A DNA stretch of 46,241 nt from Ferriphaselus sp. R-1 (lineage in GTDB: Bacteria > Pseudomonadota > Gammaproteobacteria > Burkholderiales > Gallionellaceae), in assembly GCF_000746095.1 (NCBI RefSeq), contig NZ_JQKP01000017.1, positions 1 to 46,241 of the forward strand. The letters run 5' to 3'. Position 1 is the first letter of the stretch; every line of letters begins with the position of its first letter. Both the position numbers and the translations under genes were made by a program. Positions 9,096 to 19,180 of the stretch are shown piece after piece. The notes below the pieces were generated by a model. The model was not told where the DNA came from and did not search any database. It saw only the letters and a list, made by a program, of their open reading frames with translations.

Positions 9096-9992
9096 ATGGC
9101 CAAGTCTGGCCGCTCCAGCGCCGATCACCCTTGGCAGCCGCAGTCCCTGCTCGCTTCGCCTCTGTTCGCGGCGCTGTGGCCGGTCATCCGCCGCATGCCT
9201 GCGGATCGCTTCCCCGCCCTGGAGGATTGCAACGCACAACTGGCAGCGCGACAGCCCGCCATCACGGTGAGCCGGGGGCTGCCCATCCGTTGCGTGCCGC
9301 AGGCGCAGGGGAAACAGGCGTTCGAGGCGCAGTACGAGCCGCGCTGCTACCTCACCGGCGAGGTGCAGACCCGCGCCGACAACTGGCACGACCTGCTCAA
9401 CGCACTGGTGTGGCTGACCTTCCCGAAGGCCAAGGCGGCGATTAACGCGCGCCATTACCGGGCGCTGACCGTAGCGTCTGCGGGCGAATTTTCCAGCCAG
9501 CGCGGAGCGGTACGCGACACCAACACCCTGCTGGACGAGTCCGGCGTGATCGTGGCCTATGCTGACGATGAACTGGCCGGACTACTGCGCGACTTCCGCT
9601 GGAAGGCGCTGTTCTGGCAGCGCCGCGAGCAGGTGCGCCAGCGCATGGGTTTCTTTCTGTTCGGGCACGGCCTGTACGAAAAAGCCTTGCAGCCCTATGT
9701 CGGCATGACCGGGCAGGGCTGGCTGTTGCGCGTCGAAGCGGGATTCTTTGTCTGGCCACTGGAACGGCAACTGGCGCATCTGGATGAGTCGCTGGCGAGC
9801 TATCTGGCCGAACCTGAGCACGGCTGCAGCACGCGCGAACTGGCTCCGGTTCCCCTGCTCGGCGTGCCGGGTTGGTCGGTGGAGAACGAGCGCGAGGGGT
9901 ATTACGACAACGTGGCTTACTTCCGCTCCGGCAGGCAGAGTGATGCGCAGCGCACGCCGCTCATCACCGCGCCTTCCAGCGTTGCCGGATAG
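9096..9992 (+). CDS. DUF3025-family protein
   Basis: A 298-residue soluble protein recognised by the block RADNWHDLLNALVWLTFPK, followed by INARHYRAL, which is characteristic of DUF3025. The function is not known. It starts two bases after the Gcr-like stop. Its last 25 codons run over the 3' end of hpnE on the opposite strand, a 76-base tail-to-tail overlap; the DUF3025 tail there (GRQSDAQRTPLITAPSSVAG) looks like read-through rather than conserved domain. Confidence 0.88.
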   Translation: MAKSGRSSADHPWQPQSLLASPLFAALWPVIRRMPADRFPALEDCNAQLAARQPAITVSRGLPIRCVPQAQGKQAFEAQYEPRCYLTGEVQTRADNWHDLLNALVWLTFPKAKAAINARHYRALTVASAGEFSSQRGAVRDTNTLLDESGVIVAYADDELAGLLRDFRWKALFWQRREQVRQRMGFFLFGHGLYEKALQPYVGMTGQGWLLRVEAGFFVWPLERQLAHLDESLASYLAEPEHGCSTRELAPVPLLGVPGWSVENEREGYYDNVAYFRSGRQSDAQRTPLITAPSSVAG

Positions 9993-11341
9993 TCCCCTGC
10001 CGTGTAGTCGCCCGCCAGGAACAAGCCGGGCAGGGCGGTGCGCTGGTCGGGGCGAGCCAGATTCGGCGCGCAGCAGAAGGTGGCGCGCTTTTCCGCGATG
10101 ACCTGATGCCACAAAGGCTGGGACGGGAAGCCGAATTCCTCATGCAACTCCGCCGTCACTCGCGCCGCCAGCTCGGTGTGGCTCCAGCCCTGATGCTTTC
10201 CTTCGGCGCTGATGACGCTGGCGATCAGCCCGTGTTGCCCGGCGATCATGCCCTTGTCGAACAGCCATTGGCTGATGCGCTGATGCAGGCCGAGCATGGG
10301 CTGCGGAAGGGTGGCGGCGGAGCCGCCGGGCACACACCGGCGTACTCCTTGCGGGTGCGAAGGCAACCGGGTCTCGGCGGGATATTGCAGGTAGACGGTG
10401 TAGATCGGCTGATGCTGCAGCGCCTCGATCTGCGCCACCGCTGCGGCCAGTTCCGGCAGTGGGCGCAGCAACCGAGCGGCCACCACGGGCGGCGCGGCGC
10501 AAACCACCTGGCTGAAACGTTGTACGCCCAGCGGCGTTTCCAGCTCGAAACCGCCCTCGATCGGCGTGATGCGTTCCACGCCACAAGACAGATGCACCGC
10601 GCCGCCGTGTTCGGTCACAAAGCGCGCGGCACGTTGCGGGAACAGCGCAGTGAAATCCAGTCGAGGCAGCAACATGTCCGAATCGGCGCGGCGGCGGTCG
10701 AGCGCATCGCGCAGCACATTGAGCAACACCTGCGCCGAAGCCTGGTCTATGGGCGTGTTCAGCGCCGCGATGGTGAGCGGCTCCCAAAACTTAAAGGCGA
10801 GGTCGTCATCCTGACCACGCTGCGCCAGCAGTTCGGCGACGGTACAGTCCTGCTTTAAACGGAAGCCGGACAGGCGCAGCCCCAGCATGAAACGCGCCGC
10901 TTTGAGCCGCTCAGCCCAGCTTAGTCCTTCAGCACTTGCCAATGCCACCAGCAGATGCAACGGAGCAGGCAGGCGCGGGGCATGTAGGGTGAAGTGGCCG
11001 TGTAGATCGAGCTGCAGCGGAAGCCGCAGAAAATCCTGCTCGACATTGCCGCCTACCATTTCGATCAGCCGCAGCGTTTCGCGGTAGCAGCCCAGCAGCA
11101 GGTGCTGGCCGTTGTCGAGTTGGGTATCGTTATGAACGACACCCCGCGCCCGCCCCCCCAGTTGCTTGGCACTCTCGAACACGGTAACGCTGACCCCGCG
11201 CGCCGCCAGCTCAACCGCCGCTGCCATGCCCGCATAGCCGCCGCCGATAATTCCGATTTGCGAGGGAACTGCCGGCTTTCTACCCCCATCCCGACCTTCC
11301 CCCTGCAAGGGGGAAGGAGTTTGGATTGTTGTTAGCTTCAA
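9917..11341 (-). CDS. hpnE: HpnE, squalene-forming FAD-dependent amine oxidoreductase
   Basis: The last step of the HpnCDE route: reduction of hydroxysqualene to squalene, the precursor of hopanoids. The FAD-binding motif IGIIGGGYAGMAAAVELAARG begins at residue ~29, and the C-terminal FAD motif GLFLAGDYTAGDYPATLEGA is near the end. No ATG precedes the domain. The open frame begins at a TTG (11341) with GGGGAG eight bases upstream, so the N-terminus (TPSPLQGEGRDGGR) would be encoded by an intergenic palindromic repeat. The 3' end overlaps the DUF3025 gene by 76 bases. It belongs to the minus-strand operon with hpnC and hpnD. Confidence 0.93.
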   Translation of the reverse strand: MKLTTIQTPSPLQGEGRDGGRKPAVPSQIGIIGGGYAGMAAAVELAARGVSVTVFESAKQLGGRARGVVHNDTQLDNGQHLLLGCYRETLRLIEMVGGNVEQDFLRLPLQLDLHGHFTLHAPRLPAPLHLLVALASAEGLSWAERLKAARFMLGLRLSGFRLKQDCTVAELLAQRGQDDDLAFKFWEPLTIAALNTPIDQASAQVLLNVLRDALDRRRADSDMLLPRLDFTALFPQRAARFVTEHGGAVHLSCGVERITPIEGGFELETPLGVQRFSQVVCAAPPVVAARLLRPLPELAAAVAQIEALQHQPIYTVYLQYPAETRLPSHPQGVRRCVPGGSAATLPQPMLGLHQRISQWLFDKGMIAGQHGLIASVISAEGKHQGWSHTELAARVTAELHEEFGFPSQPLWHQVIAEKRATFCCAPNLARPDQRTALPGLFLAGDYTAGDYPATLEGAVMSGVRCASLCLPERK

Positions 11342-11428
11342 GGTTGTTGCTCCCCTTTATTCTGACTTCTTATTCTGACTTCGCGCAGCTCCCTCCCCCT
11401 TGCAGGGGGAGGGCTGGGGAGGGGGTAG
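11280..11428. repeat. Pair of inverted GC-rich palindromic repeats (LQGEG-type) around the hpnE start
   Basis: Two related ~40-base elements in inverted orientation. The left (11280-11319) contains CCTTCCCCCTGCAAGGGGGA; the right (11389-11428) contains CTCCCCCTTGCAGGGGGAG followed by GCTGGGGAGGGGG. Each has its own palindromic core, and together they could form a large hairpin over the 3' end of the DUF559 gene and the 5' end of hpnE. Translated on the minus strand, the elements give PSPLQGEG in HpnE and PSPCKGEG in the DUF559 protein, the usual look of this dispersed repeat class in proteobacterial genomes. Confidence 0.8.
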
Positions 11429-11794
11429 AAGCTGTACGTGTTCAAGGATCTTTATTAAAACACCCTCCAAATTACCCAGCACTTCGTGATTCCAGAAGCG
11501 CTGTACCGTCCAGCCCTGCAAAGCAAGAGCAGCTGAGCGAGAGTCATCGTAGGTTTGCTGAACTTGATGTTGTCCACCATCCACTTCAATCACCAACTTC
11601 AATTCCACACAGGCGAAGTCTGCGATGTATCCAGCAATCGGGTGCTGGCGGCGGAAGCGTAATCCAAGCAATTGTTGGCGGTTGAGGTGATGCCACAGAT
11701 GCCTTTCGGCATCCGTCATCTCGCGCCGCATTTGGCGTGCTCGTGCGGTGATTTTCGGCGCGATCCTTCGGTGCTGTCTTAGTTCTTCCACCAT
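11357..11794 (-). CDS. DUF559-family endonuclease-like protein
   Basis: A 145-residue protein of the DUF559 family, distantly related to Vsr/restriction-type nucleases. Typical blocks are ARQMRREMTDAERHLWHHLN, LGLRFRRQHPIAGYIADF and LKLVIEVDGGQH; the Asp and Glu/Asp of the last two would form the metal site. ATG 11794 overlaps the 3' end of hpnD by 16 bases. The last ~20 residues (PPPQPSPCKGEG) come from a palindromic repeat, so the original C-terminus was probably shorter. DUF559 genes often move and have no known role in squalene synthesis; this one separates hpnD from hpnE. Confidence 0.88.
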   Translation of the reverse strand: MVEELRQHRRIAPKITARARQMRREMTDAERHLWHHLNRQQLLGLRFRRQHPIAGYIADFACVELKLVIEVDGGQHQVQQTYDDSRSAALALQGWTVQRFWNHEVLGNLEGVLIKILEHVQLLPPPQPSPCKGEGAARSQNKKSE

Positions 11795-12612
11795 GCCTTG
11801 AGCGCCAGCCACAGCTTGTATCTGGGCGTGAGCGAGACGCGTTCTTTCAGGACGTGGCAGCCGCTGGCAACGATCTCGTCGAGGACTGCACGGTATATCT
11901 CTGCCATGATGAGGCCGACGCGCTGCGCCTTGCGGTCGGCGTGGGGAAGTTCGCTCAGCGCTTGGTCGTAGAACTTCTGCGCGCGTTCGATCTGGAAGGC
12001 CATCAGTCGCTGGAATTCCGGCGTTTCCTTGTAGTCCAGGATGTCGTTGGTGTGCACGCCGAACCTGGCTAACTCGTCCAGTGGCAGGTAGATGCGACCG
12101 CGCCGTGCGTCTTCGCCCACGTCGCGGATGATGTTGGTGAGCTGGAAGGCGATGCCCAGGTCGTGGGCGTATTTCAGCGTCTTGCGGTCGGTGTAGCCGA
12201 AGATTTCCGCCGAGAGCAGGCCCACCACCGAGGCGACGCGGTAGCAATACAGTTGCAGCGACTTGAAATCGTCGTAGCTGTGGCGGTTGAGGTCCATCTC
12301 CATCCCGTCGATGATCTCCAGCAGGTGCTCCTGCGGCAGCTTGTACTGCTGCACCACCGGCACCAGCGCCTGACACACCGGATGCTGCGGCTTCCCAGTG
12401 TAAATTTCCTCTACCTGCCCGCGCCACCAAGCCAGCGTAATGCGCGCCACGTTCTCGTCCGAGCACTCGTCCACCACATCGTCCACCTCGCGGCAGAAAG
12501 CATACAGCGCCGTCATCGCCTGACGTCTTTCGGGCGAGAGGAAGCGGAAGCTGCTGGTGAAACTGGAGCCGCTCTTGGCGGTCTTGTCCTGGCAGTATTC
12601 GTCAGGGGTCAT
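11779..12612 (-). CDS. hpnD: HpnD presqualene diphosphate synthase
   Basis: Condenses two farnesyl diphosphates to presqualene diphosphate. The 277-residue protein has the two aspartate-rich motifs of the trans-isoprenyl family: DDVVDECSDEN near residue 45 and DVGEDARRGRIYLP near 160, with YCYRVASVVGLL between. ATG 12612 (MTPDEYCQ) is the usual HpnD start; an open frame extends 65 codons upstream over the DUF2442 gene and is rejected. It is separated from hpnC by the inserted DUF4160-DUF2442 pair. Confidence 0.95.
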   Translation of the reverse strand: MTPDEYCQDKTAKSGSSFTSSFRFLSPERRQAMTALYAFCREVDDVVDECSDENVARITLAWWRGQVEEIYTGKPQHPVCQALVPVVQQYKLPQEHLLEIIDGMEMDLNRHSYDDFKSLQLYCYRVASVVGLLSAEIFGYTDRKTLKYAHDLGIAFQLTNIIRDVGEDARRGRIYLPLDELARFGVHTNDILDYKETPEFQRLMAFQIERAQKFYDQALSELPHADRKAQRVGLIMAEIYRAVLDEIVASGCHVLKERVSLTPRYKLWLALKAWWKN

Positions 12613-12625
12613 GGGCGGATTCGAT

Positions 12626-12865
12626 TTAGTGGTGGCACAAATGGTGGGACTCGGCCCAGCGGTATAGGGTTTGCGGCTCGATATCGATCTTGCCATCGTT
12701 GAATTGCAGGCAGCCCCATTCTTGATCAATCTGAGCCGTCGCCAGGTCGGTAGCGACGACATGCTCGGCAATGAGCGGGGCCAGGTCGGTCTCGACCACC
12801 GTGCCATTGGCGAAGGTCAGGCTAAAAACATAACCGCCGCGCTGTTCAAACCGTATCAGTTTCAT
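12626..12865 (-). CDS. DUF2442-family protein (toxin-antitoxin-like pair, second gene)
   Basis: A 79-residue protein matching DUF2442: a strand-rich N-terminus (FEQRGGYVFSLTFANG), then the motif WGCLQFNDGKIDIEPQTLY. DUF2442 proteins commonly lie directly after a DUF4160 gene, as here with a four-base gap, and the pair has been proposed to be a toxin-antitoxin or host-interaction module; the role is not established. Local composition appears less GC-rich than the flanking hpn genes. It ends 13 bases before hpnD. Confidence 0.85.
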   Translation of the reverse strand: MKLIRFEQRGGYVFSLTFANGTVVETDLAPLIAEHVVATDLATAQIDQEWGCLQFNDGKIDIEPQTLYRWAESHHLCHH

Positions 12866-12869
12866 CTTG

Positions 12870-13124
12870 CTACTCCAAAGGTTGTACCGGATGAAATTTT
12901 TGCGTATCCCAAATCTCGATCAGTTCGGCCTGATGCAACTCAGCCCACTCGCGCACTAACTGGAAGCACTTGTTCGGCAACTTGCCATCGATCAGTTCCA
13001 GCGTTGTCAGACTCATGACGGCTTCGTGATCGCCGTATTTGATGTGAATGTGACGCGGCGGATGTTCCCGGTCGATCAGGAACATGCGAATGATGATGCC
13101 GTAAAAACGAGCAAGCTCGGGCAT
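12870..13124 (-). CDS. DUF4160-family protein (toxin-antitoxin-like pair, first gene)
   Basis: An 84-residue protein with the DUF4160 signature: IIIRMFLIDREHPPRHIHIKYGDHEA. The conserved HxPPHxH-type cluster (EHPPRHIH) may bind metal or form an active site, but no activity is known. It starts three bases after the hpnC stop and is followed by DUF2442. The pair lies inside the squalene operon and is co-oriented with it, so it should be co-transcribed with hpnC and hpnD unless it has its own promoter. Confidence 0.87.
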   Translation of the reverse strand: MPELARFYGIIIRMFLIDREHPPRHIHIKYGDHEAVMSLTTLELIDGKLPNKCFQLVREWAELHQAELIEIWDTQKFHPVQPLE

Positions 13125-13127
13125 GAC

Positions 13128-13943
13128 TCAAATCCGGAACGGGGCACTTTGGGCCAGCATGATAACCCAGTCCAGCGGCTTGAGGACGGGGCGGCGCTGG
13201 AACATGTCGTAGTCTGCCGCCTCCAGTTTGTCGAGGATGCGCAGGCCACCGGCAATGATGAGGCGCATCTCCAGACCGATGCGGCCAGTGAGGATGCTGC
13301 CCAGCGGCGCGCCGGAGAGCATCAGCGCGCGGGCGCGATCCACTTCGAAGCGCATCAACTCGCGCCAGGCGGCGTCGGCTTGTCCCGCCGCGATTTGTGC
13401 CTCGCTCACGCCGTAGCGCGCCAAATCTTCCTGCGGCAGGTAGACGCGGCCGATGGCCCAGTCCTTGTTCACGTCCTGCCAGAAATTGATGAGTTGCAAG
13501 CTGGTGCAGATCGCGTCGCTGTAGCGCAGGTTCACCTCGCTCGCCTCGTCGTACAGGTGCAGCATCAAGCGGCCCACCGGGTTGGCCGAGCGGCGGCAGT
13601 AGTCCAGCAGCCCGGCGTAATCGGCGTGGCGCTTCTGCACCACGTCCTGGCTGAAGGCGTTGAGCAGGTCGCGCAAGGGTTGCAACGGCAGCCGGAATTC
13701 CGCCACGACCTGTGCCAGATCGCGGAATAGTGGTGTCTCGGGGGGGGAGCCGGATGCGATGCGATCCAGCTCGGCGCGGAAAGCGTCCAGCTTCGCCAGC
13801 CGCTCAGCGGCAGGCGCATCGCCCTCATCGGCGAAATCGTCCGCCTGCCGAGCGAAGTGGTAAATGACCTCCACCGGCCTGCGCAGCCGCTTGGGCAGCA
13901 GGATGGACGCGACGGGGAAGTTCTCGTAGTGGTCGACAGCCAT
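13128..13943 (-). CDS. hpnC: HpnC hydroxysqualene synthase
   Basis: Converts presqualene diphosphate to hydroxysqualene; a homologue of squalene/phytoene synthase. The 271-residue protein begins MAVDHYENFPVASILLPKRLR, a typical HpnC start, and has FARQADDFADEGD as first Asp-rich motif and NFWQDVNKDWAIGRVYLP as second. It is the first gene of the operon; a repeat element lies directly upstream. A squalene-hopene cyclase gene is not in the window, so hopanoid production itself is inferred. Confidence 0.94.
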   Translation of the reverse strand: MAVDHYENFPVASILLPKRLRRPVEVIYHFARQADDFADEGDAPAAERLAKLDAFRAELDRIASGSPPETPLFRDLAQVVAEFRLPLQPLRDLLNAFSQDVVQKRHADYAGLLDYCRRSANPVGRLMLHLYDEASEVNLRYSDAICTSLQLINFWQDVNKDWAIGRVYLPQEDLARYGVSEAQIAAGQADAAWRELMRFEVDRARALMLSGAPLGSILTGRIGLEMRLIIAGGLRILDKLEAADYDMFQRRPVLKPLDWVIMLAQSAPFRI

Positions 13944-13950
13944 GGAATTA

Positions 13951-14073
13951 CGTCATTCCCGCGAAAGCGGGAATCCAGTCATCAAAGAAGTTTCCGCGTA
14001 GCGGGCAGCATAGTTTTGCCCCGCTACGCGGGTTTGTTTTTTCAACTGGATTCCCGCTTTCGCGGGAATGACG
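13951..14073. repeat. REPIN/dRS3-like nested inverted repeat between prmB and hpnC
   Basis: Outer arms 13951-13979 and 14045-14073 are perfect 29-base inverted copies. Each contains the palindrome ATTCCCGCGAAAGCGGGAAT or its complement, which fits the ATTCCC-N8-GGGAAT form of neisserial dRS3 repeats. Inside is a second perfect pair, CCGCGTAGCGGG (13994-14005) and CCCGCTACGCGG (14020-14031). The whole 123-base unit can fold as one long hairpin. It fills nearly all the space between hpnC and the 3' end of prmB and may end transcription from dapE-prmB or be a non-autonomous mobile repeat. Confidence 0.9.
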
Positions 14074-14080
14074 GCACACA

Positions 14081-16257
<2,177 letters not shown>

Positions 16258-16297
16258 AAGGTGTGCGTGACGCATTCTCCGTTATTGGTGTATCGGG

Positions 16298-16645
16298 TCA
16301 AGCAGGAATCTTCTCGTAATCAGTTTCACTAAATCCGGTCGCCAGCACACGGCCGTCTTGCACCAGCACCGGGCGCTTGATGATGTTGGGCTGTTGCAGC
16401 ATCAGTGCCAGCGCGGAGGCGTCGTCTTGTACGCCAGCCTTTACTTCCGGCGGCAGCTTACCCCAGGTCGGGCCGGTCTTCTTTAGCAGCTTCTGCCAGC
16501 CGACCTGCTTCAGCCAGTCGGCCAGCAGCGCTTCGGTCACGCCCTGTTTCTTGAAGTCGTGGAACTCGTATGCGACGCCGCGTGCCGCCAGCGCCGCACG
16601 GGCTTTCTTCACGGTGTCGCAGTTGGGGATGCCGTAGAGTTTCAT
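16298..16645 (-). CDS. ArsC/Spx-family reductase (YffB-like)
   Basis: A 115-residue thioredoxin-fold protein. The N-terminus MKLYGIPNCDTVKKARAAL carries the single catalytic cysteine of the ArsC/YffB subgroup, and IIKRPVLV near residue 90 is the conserved arginine/cis-proline strand. In gammaproteobacteria the equivalent gene also lies next to dapE. True arsenate reduction is doubtful because no ars genes are present; glutathione-dependent thiol chemistry is the usual guess. Confidence 0.9.
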   Translation of the reverse strand: MKLYGIPNCDTVKKARAALAARGVAYEFHDFKKQGVTEALLADWLKQVGWQKLLKKTGPTWGKLPPEVKAGVQDDASALALMLQQPNIIKRPVLVQDGRVLATGFSETDYEKIPA

Positions 16646-16654
16646 AGAGGTTCT

Positions 16655-17086
16655 TTATTCGTTAGTTGATGCTGCACTGCGATGAGTCAGTTGCCATGTT
16701 ACTGCTACGAAAAATATTGTTGCCAGAATATAAAAACAGACGGATGAAACCTCTATTACAAAAGGCTCAATGGAACCTGAAAATCCAGAGCAGGATGAAC
16801 AGTTATGGTCATGTGAATATGGCCATGGATAACCCTGCTCCCAAACCTGAAACCAGAAGTAGTGGTCAGTGGCATAGCTCACCCCAATGGTTAAAACCAA
16901 AAATGCCAATGATTGTGCGCGAAGAGCAGCACGTTTTGTAAAGAAGAGAATCCCGCTTGCAAGCAACACTAGTATTGCTGAGCCGATATGAAGTGCAAGC
17001 TCATTGTTTGTCGCTAGATAAAATACCGACAGCGACGAGACAATCACGCCGAGAGATTTGAGCGTAATGATCAATACTCTCGGCAT
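16655..17086 (-). CDS. Orphan four-segment membrane protein, unrecognised
   Basis: 143 residues with hydrophobic segments near 5-25, 30-50, 55-72 and 108-130. Between the last two is a polar loop HDHNCSSCSGFSG with a CxxC pair and nearby histidines, which could bind metal or be a disulfide. I do not recognise a family. The DNA is visibly more AT-rich than the genes around it, and the gene sits between arsC-like and dapD without obvious functional link, consistent with recent arrival. Expression is not certain, but the membrane pattern supports a real gene. Confidence 0.65.
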   Translation of the reverse strand: MPRVLIITLKSLGVIVSSLSVFYLATNNELALHIGSAILVLLASGILFFTKRAALRAQSLAFLVLTIGVSYATDHYFWFQVWEQGYPWPYSHDHNCSSCSGFSGSIEPFVIEVSSVCFYILATIFFVAVTWQLTHRSAASTNE

Positions 17087-17121
17087 GGAATATAGAGCAG
17101 CACTACTGCGTCAATATTTAG

Positions 17122-17946
17122 TTAAATGCCGCGCAGCAGTTCGTTGATGCCGACCTTGCCCAGGGTCTTGGCATCCACCTTCTTCACGATCACGGCGCAG
17201 TACAGGCTGTAGCTGCCGTCCTTGGAGGGCAGGTTGCCGGAGACGACGACGGAGCCAGCGGGGACGCGGCCGTAGTGCACTTCGCCGGTTTCGCGGTCGT
17301 AGATCTTGGTGGATTGGCCGATGTACACGCCCATGGAGATCACCGAGCCTTCTTCCACGATCACGCCTTCGACGACTTCGGAGCGCGCGCCGATGAAGCA
17401 GTTGTCTTCGATGATGGTGGGGTTGGCTTGCACGGGTTCCAGCACGCCGCCGATGCCGACGCCGCCGGACAGGTGCACGTTCTTGCCGATCTGGGCGCAG
17501 GAGCCGACGGTGGCCCAGGTGTCGACCATTGCGCCTTCGTCGACGTAGCCGCCGATGTTCACGTAGGAGGGCATCAGCACCACGTTCTTGGCGATGTAGG
17601 AGCCACGGCGCGCGGCGGCGGGCGGCACGACGCGGAAGCCGCCTTCACGGAAATCGCGGCTGTTGTAGTCGGCGAACTTGCTGGGCACTTTGTCGAAATA
17701 GTTGGTGAAGCCGCCCTTGATGAAATTGTTGTCTTCGATGCGGAACGACAGCAGCACGGCTTTCTTGATCCACTGGTGGGTGGTCCAGTTACCCACACTG
17801 ACGCGCTCGGCGACCCGCAGCTTGCCGGAATCCAGCCCGGCGATGACGGTGTTGATGGCTTCCTTGAGTTTGGAGTCGACGGTGCGCGGGGTGATCTCGG
17901 CGCGGCGTTCAAAGGCTTCTTCGATGATGTTCTGTAAGTCTTGCAT
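17122..17946 (-). CDS. dapD: DapD tetrahydrodipicolinate N-succinyltransferase
   Basis: Transfers succinyl from succinyl-CoA to tetrahydrodipicolinate in lysine/DAP synthesis. The 274-residue length is normal. The N-terminus [20 protein letters not shown] is typical, and the left-handed beta-helix hexapeptides run through [35 protein letters not shown] and [18 protein letters not shown] ribosome-binding site AGGAAAC precedes the ATG. Its substrate succinyl-CoA is made by the sucAB product encoded later in the window. Confidence 0.97.
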   Translation of the reverse strand: MQDLQNIIEEAFERRAEITPRTVDSKLKEAINTVIAGLDSGKLRVAERVSVGNWTTHQWIKKAVLLSFRIEDNNFIKGGFTNYFDKVPSKFADYNSRDFREGGFRVVPPAAARRGSYIAKNVVLMPSYVNIGGYVDEGAMVDTWATVGSCAQIGKNVHLSGGVGIGGVLEPVQANPTIIEDNCFIGARSEVVEGVIVEEGSVISMGVYIGQSTKIYDRETGEVHYGRVPAGSVVVSGNLPSKDGSYSLYCAVIVKKVDAKTLGKVGINELLRGI

Positions 17947-17991
17947 GGTCGTTTCCTGAGGTTAAATTGATGGGGATAGTTGCGGAACGGG

Positions 17992-19143
17992 TTATTTGTT
18001 GCGTGGCTTGGGGCGCTTGCCGATTTTTACCTGGGCGACCACTTCGTTCTGGTTGCGCAGCAAGTGCAGCACGGCCATCTTGCCCGGCGGCAGAGCGGCG
18101 ATGGCTTCCAGCATGGAGGTAGAGTCGGTCAGCTCTTTGTCGCCCACCGCCAGCAGGATGTCACCGGCACGGACACCGGCTTGCTCGGCGGGGCCGCCGC
18201 GCACGACTTCCGAGATCAGTACGCCGCTGCGGTTGCCCAGCTTGAACGAGTCGGCCAGTTCGGGGGTGAGCTCCTGGATGGCGACACCGATCCAGCCGCG
18301 CGTGACCGAGCCGGTCTGGATGATCTGTTCCATTACCTTCTTGGCGGTGCTGACCGGGATGGCGAAGCCGATGCCGAGCGAGCCGCCGTTGGGCGAATAG
18401 ATGGCGCTGTTGATGCCGATCAGGTTGCCGTTCACGTCCACCAGCGCACCGCCGGAGTTGCCGGGATTGATGGCGGCATCGGTCTGGATGAAGTTCTCGA
18501 AGGTGTTCAGGCCGAGGTGGTTGCGCTTGAGCGCGCTGACGATGCCCATGGTGACGGTCTGGCCGACACCGAAAGGGTTGCCGATGGCGAGTACCACGTC
18601 GCCGACCTGAGCTTTGTCGGAATGACCGAAGGTGATGGCAGGCAGGCCGCCGGGCAGGTCGATCTTGATGACGGCGAGGTCGGTCTCGGGGTCGGAGCCG
18701 ATGATGCGCGCCCGCGCGTTGCGGCCATCGGCCAGGGCGACCTCGATCTGGTCGGCGGATTCGACCACGTGGTGATTGGTGATGATGTAGCCGTCGTCGC
18801 TGACGATGACCCCGGAACCCAGGCTGTTGCTGCGTTCGGTGGCGGCATCGTCATACTGGTCGCCGAAGAAGAAGCGGAAGCGCGGGTCGTCCAGCAGTGG
18901 GTTGGCTTTGACTTCGGTGCTGGTGTAGATGTTGACCACCGAGGGCATGACCTTCTTCGCGGCAGTGCTGAAGCCCGTGCCGGGGAGTTGGCTGCCGGTC
19001 TCGGCGGCATCCTCGTGCAAGGTGACGATGCCGCCGCTGCTGGCCGCCTTGGGTAGCAGTTCGGGGCGCAGCGTGTGGATGATGAACAGGACGGCCAAGC
19101 CGATGGTGGTGGCCTGGGCGAACAGGAGCCAGAATTTGCGCAT
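17992..19143 (-). CDS. DegS/AlgW-type periplasmic serine protease, membrane anchored
   Basis: 383 residues: an N-terminal membrane anchor (residues ~4-24), a trypsin-like domain with His125 (TNHHVVESAD), Asp155 (ETDLAVIKID) and Ser230 (INPGNSGGAL), and one PDZ domain (RGWIGVAIQELTPELADSF to the end). A single PDZ with an uncleaved anchor is the DegS/AlgW arrangement, which in other bacteria starts envelope-stress signalling by cutting an anti-sigma factor; no rseA-like gene is seen here. In many Betaproteobacteria this protease gene lies close to nif3 and petABC-sspAB, the same neighbourhood as here except for the complex III genes. Confidence 0.93.
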   Translation of the reverse strand: MRKFWLLFAQATTIGLAVLFIIHTLRPELLPKAASSGGIVTLHEDAAETGSQLPGTGFSTAAKKVMPSVVNIYTSTEVKANPLLDDPRFRFFFGDQYDDAATERSNSLGSGVIVSDDGYIITNHHVVESADQIEVALADGRNARARIIGSDPETDLAVIKIDLPGGLPAITFGHSDKAQVGDVVLAIGNPFGVGQTVTMGIVSALKRNHLGLNTFENFIQTDAAINPGNSGGALVDVNGNLIGINSAIYSPNGGSLGIGFAIPVSTAKKVMEQIIQTGSVTRGWIGVAIQELTPELADSFKLGNRSGVLISEVVRGGPAEQAGVRAGDILLAVGDKELTDSTSMLEAIAALPPGKMAVLHLLRNQNEVVAQVKIGKRPKPRNK

Positions 19144-19180
19144 GGTATGATGGCGTAACCCGAGATTCAGGAGTTTTATT

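Noticed and set aside
11779-12807. Longer HpnD beginning at 12807
   Set aside because: The extra 65 residues are antisense-like read-through of the DUF2442 gene; MTPDEYC at 12612 matches the family start.
13951-14073. Possible CRISPR-like repeats
   Set aside because: There are only two inverted arms, no regular direct repeats with spacers and no cas genes anywhere in the window.
16298-16645. Arsenate resistance gene
   Set aside because: The protein is the YffB-like subgroup beside dapE, with no arsR, arsB or acr3 nearby.
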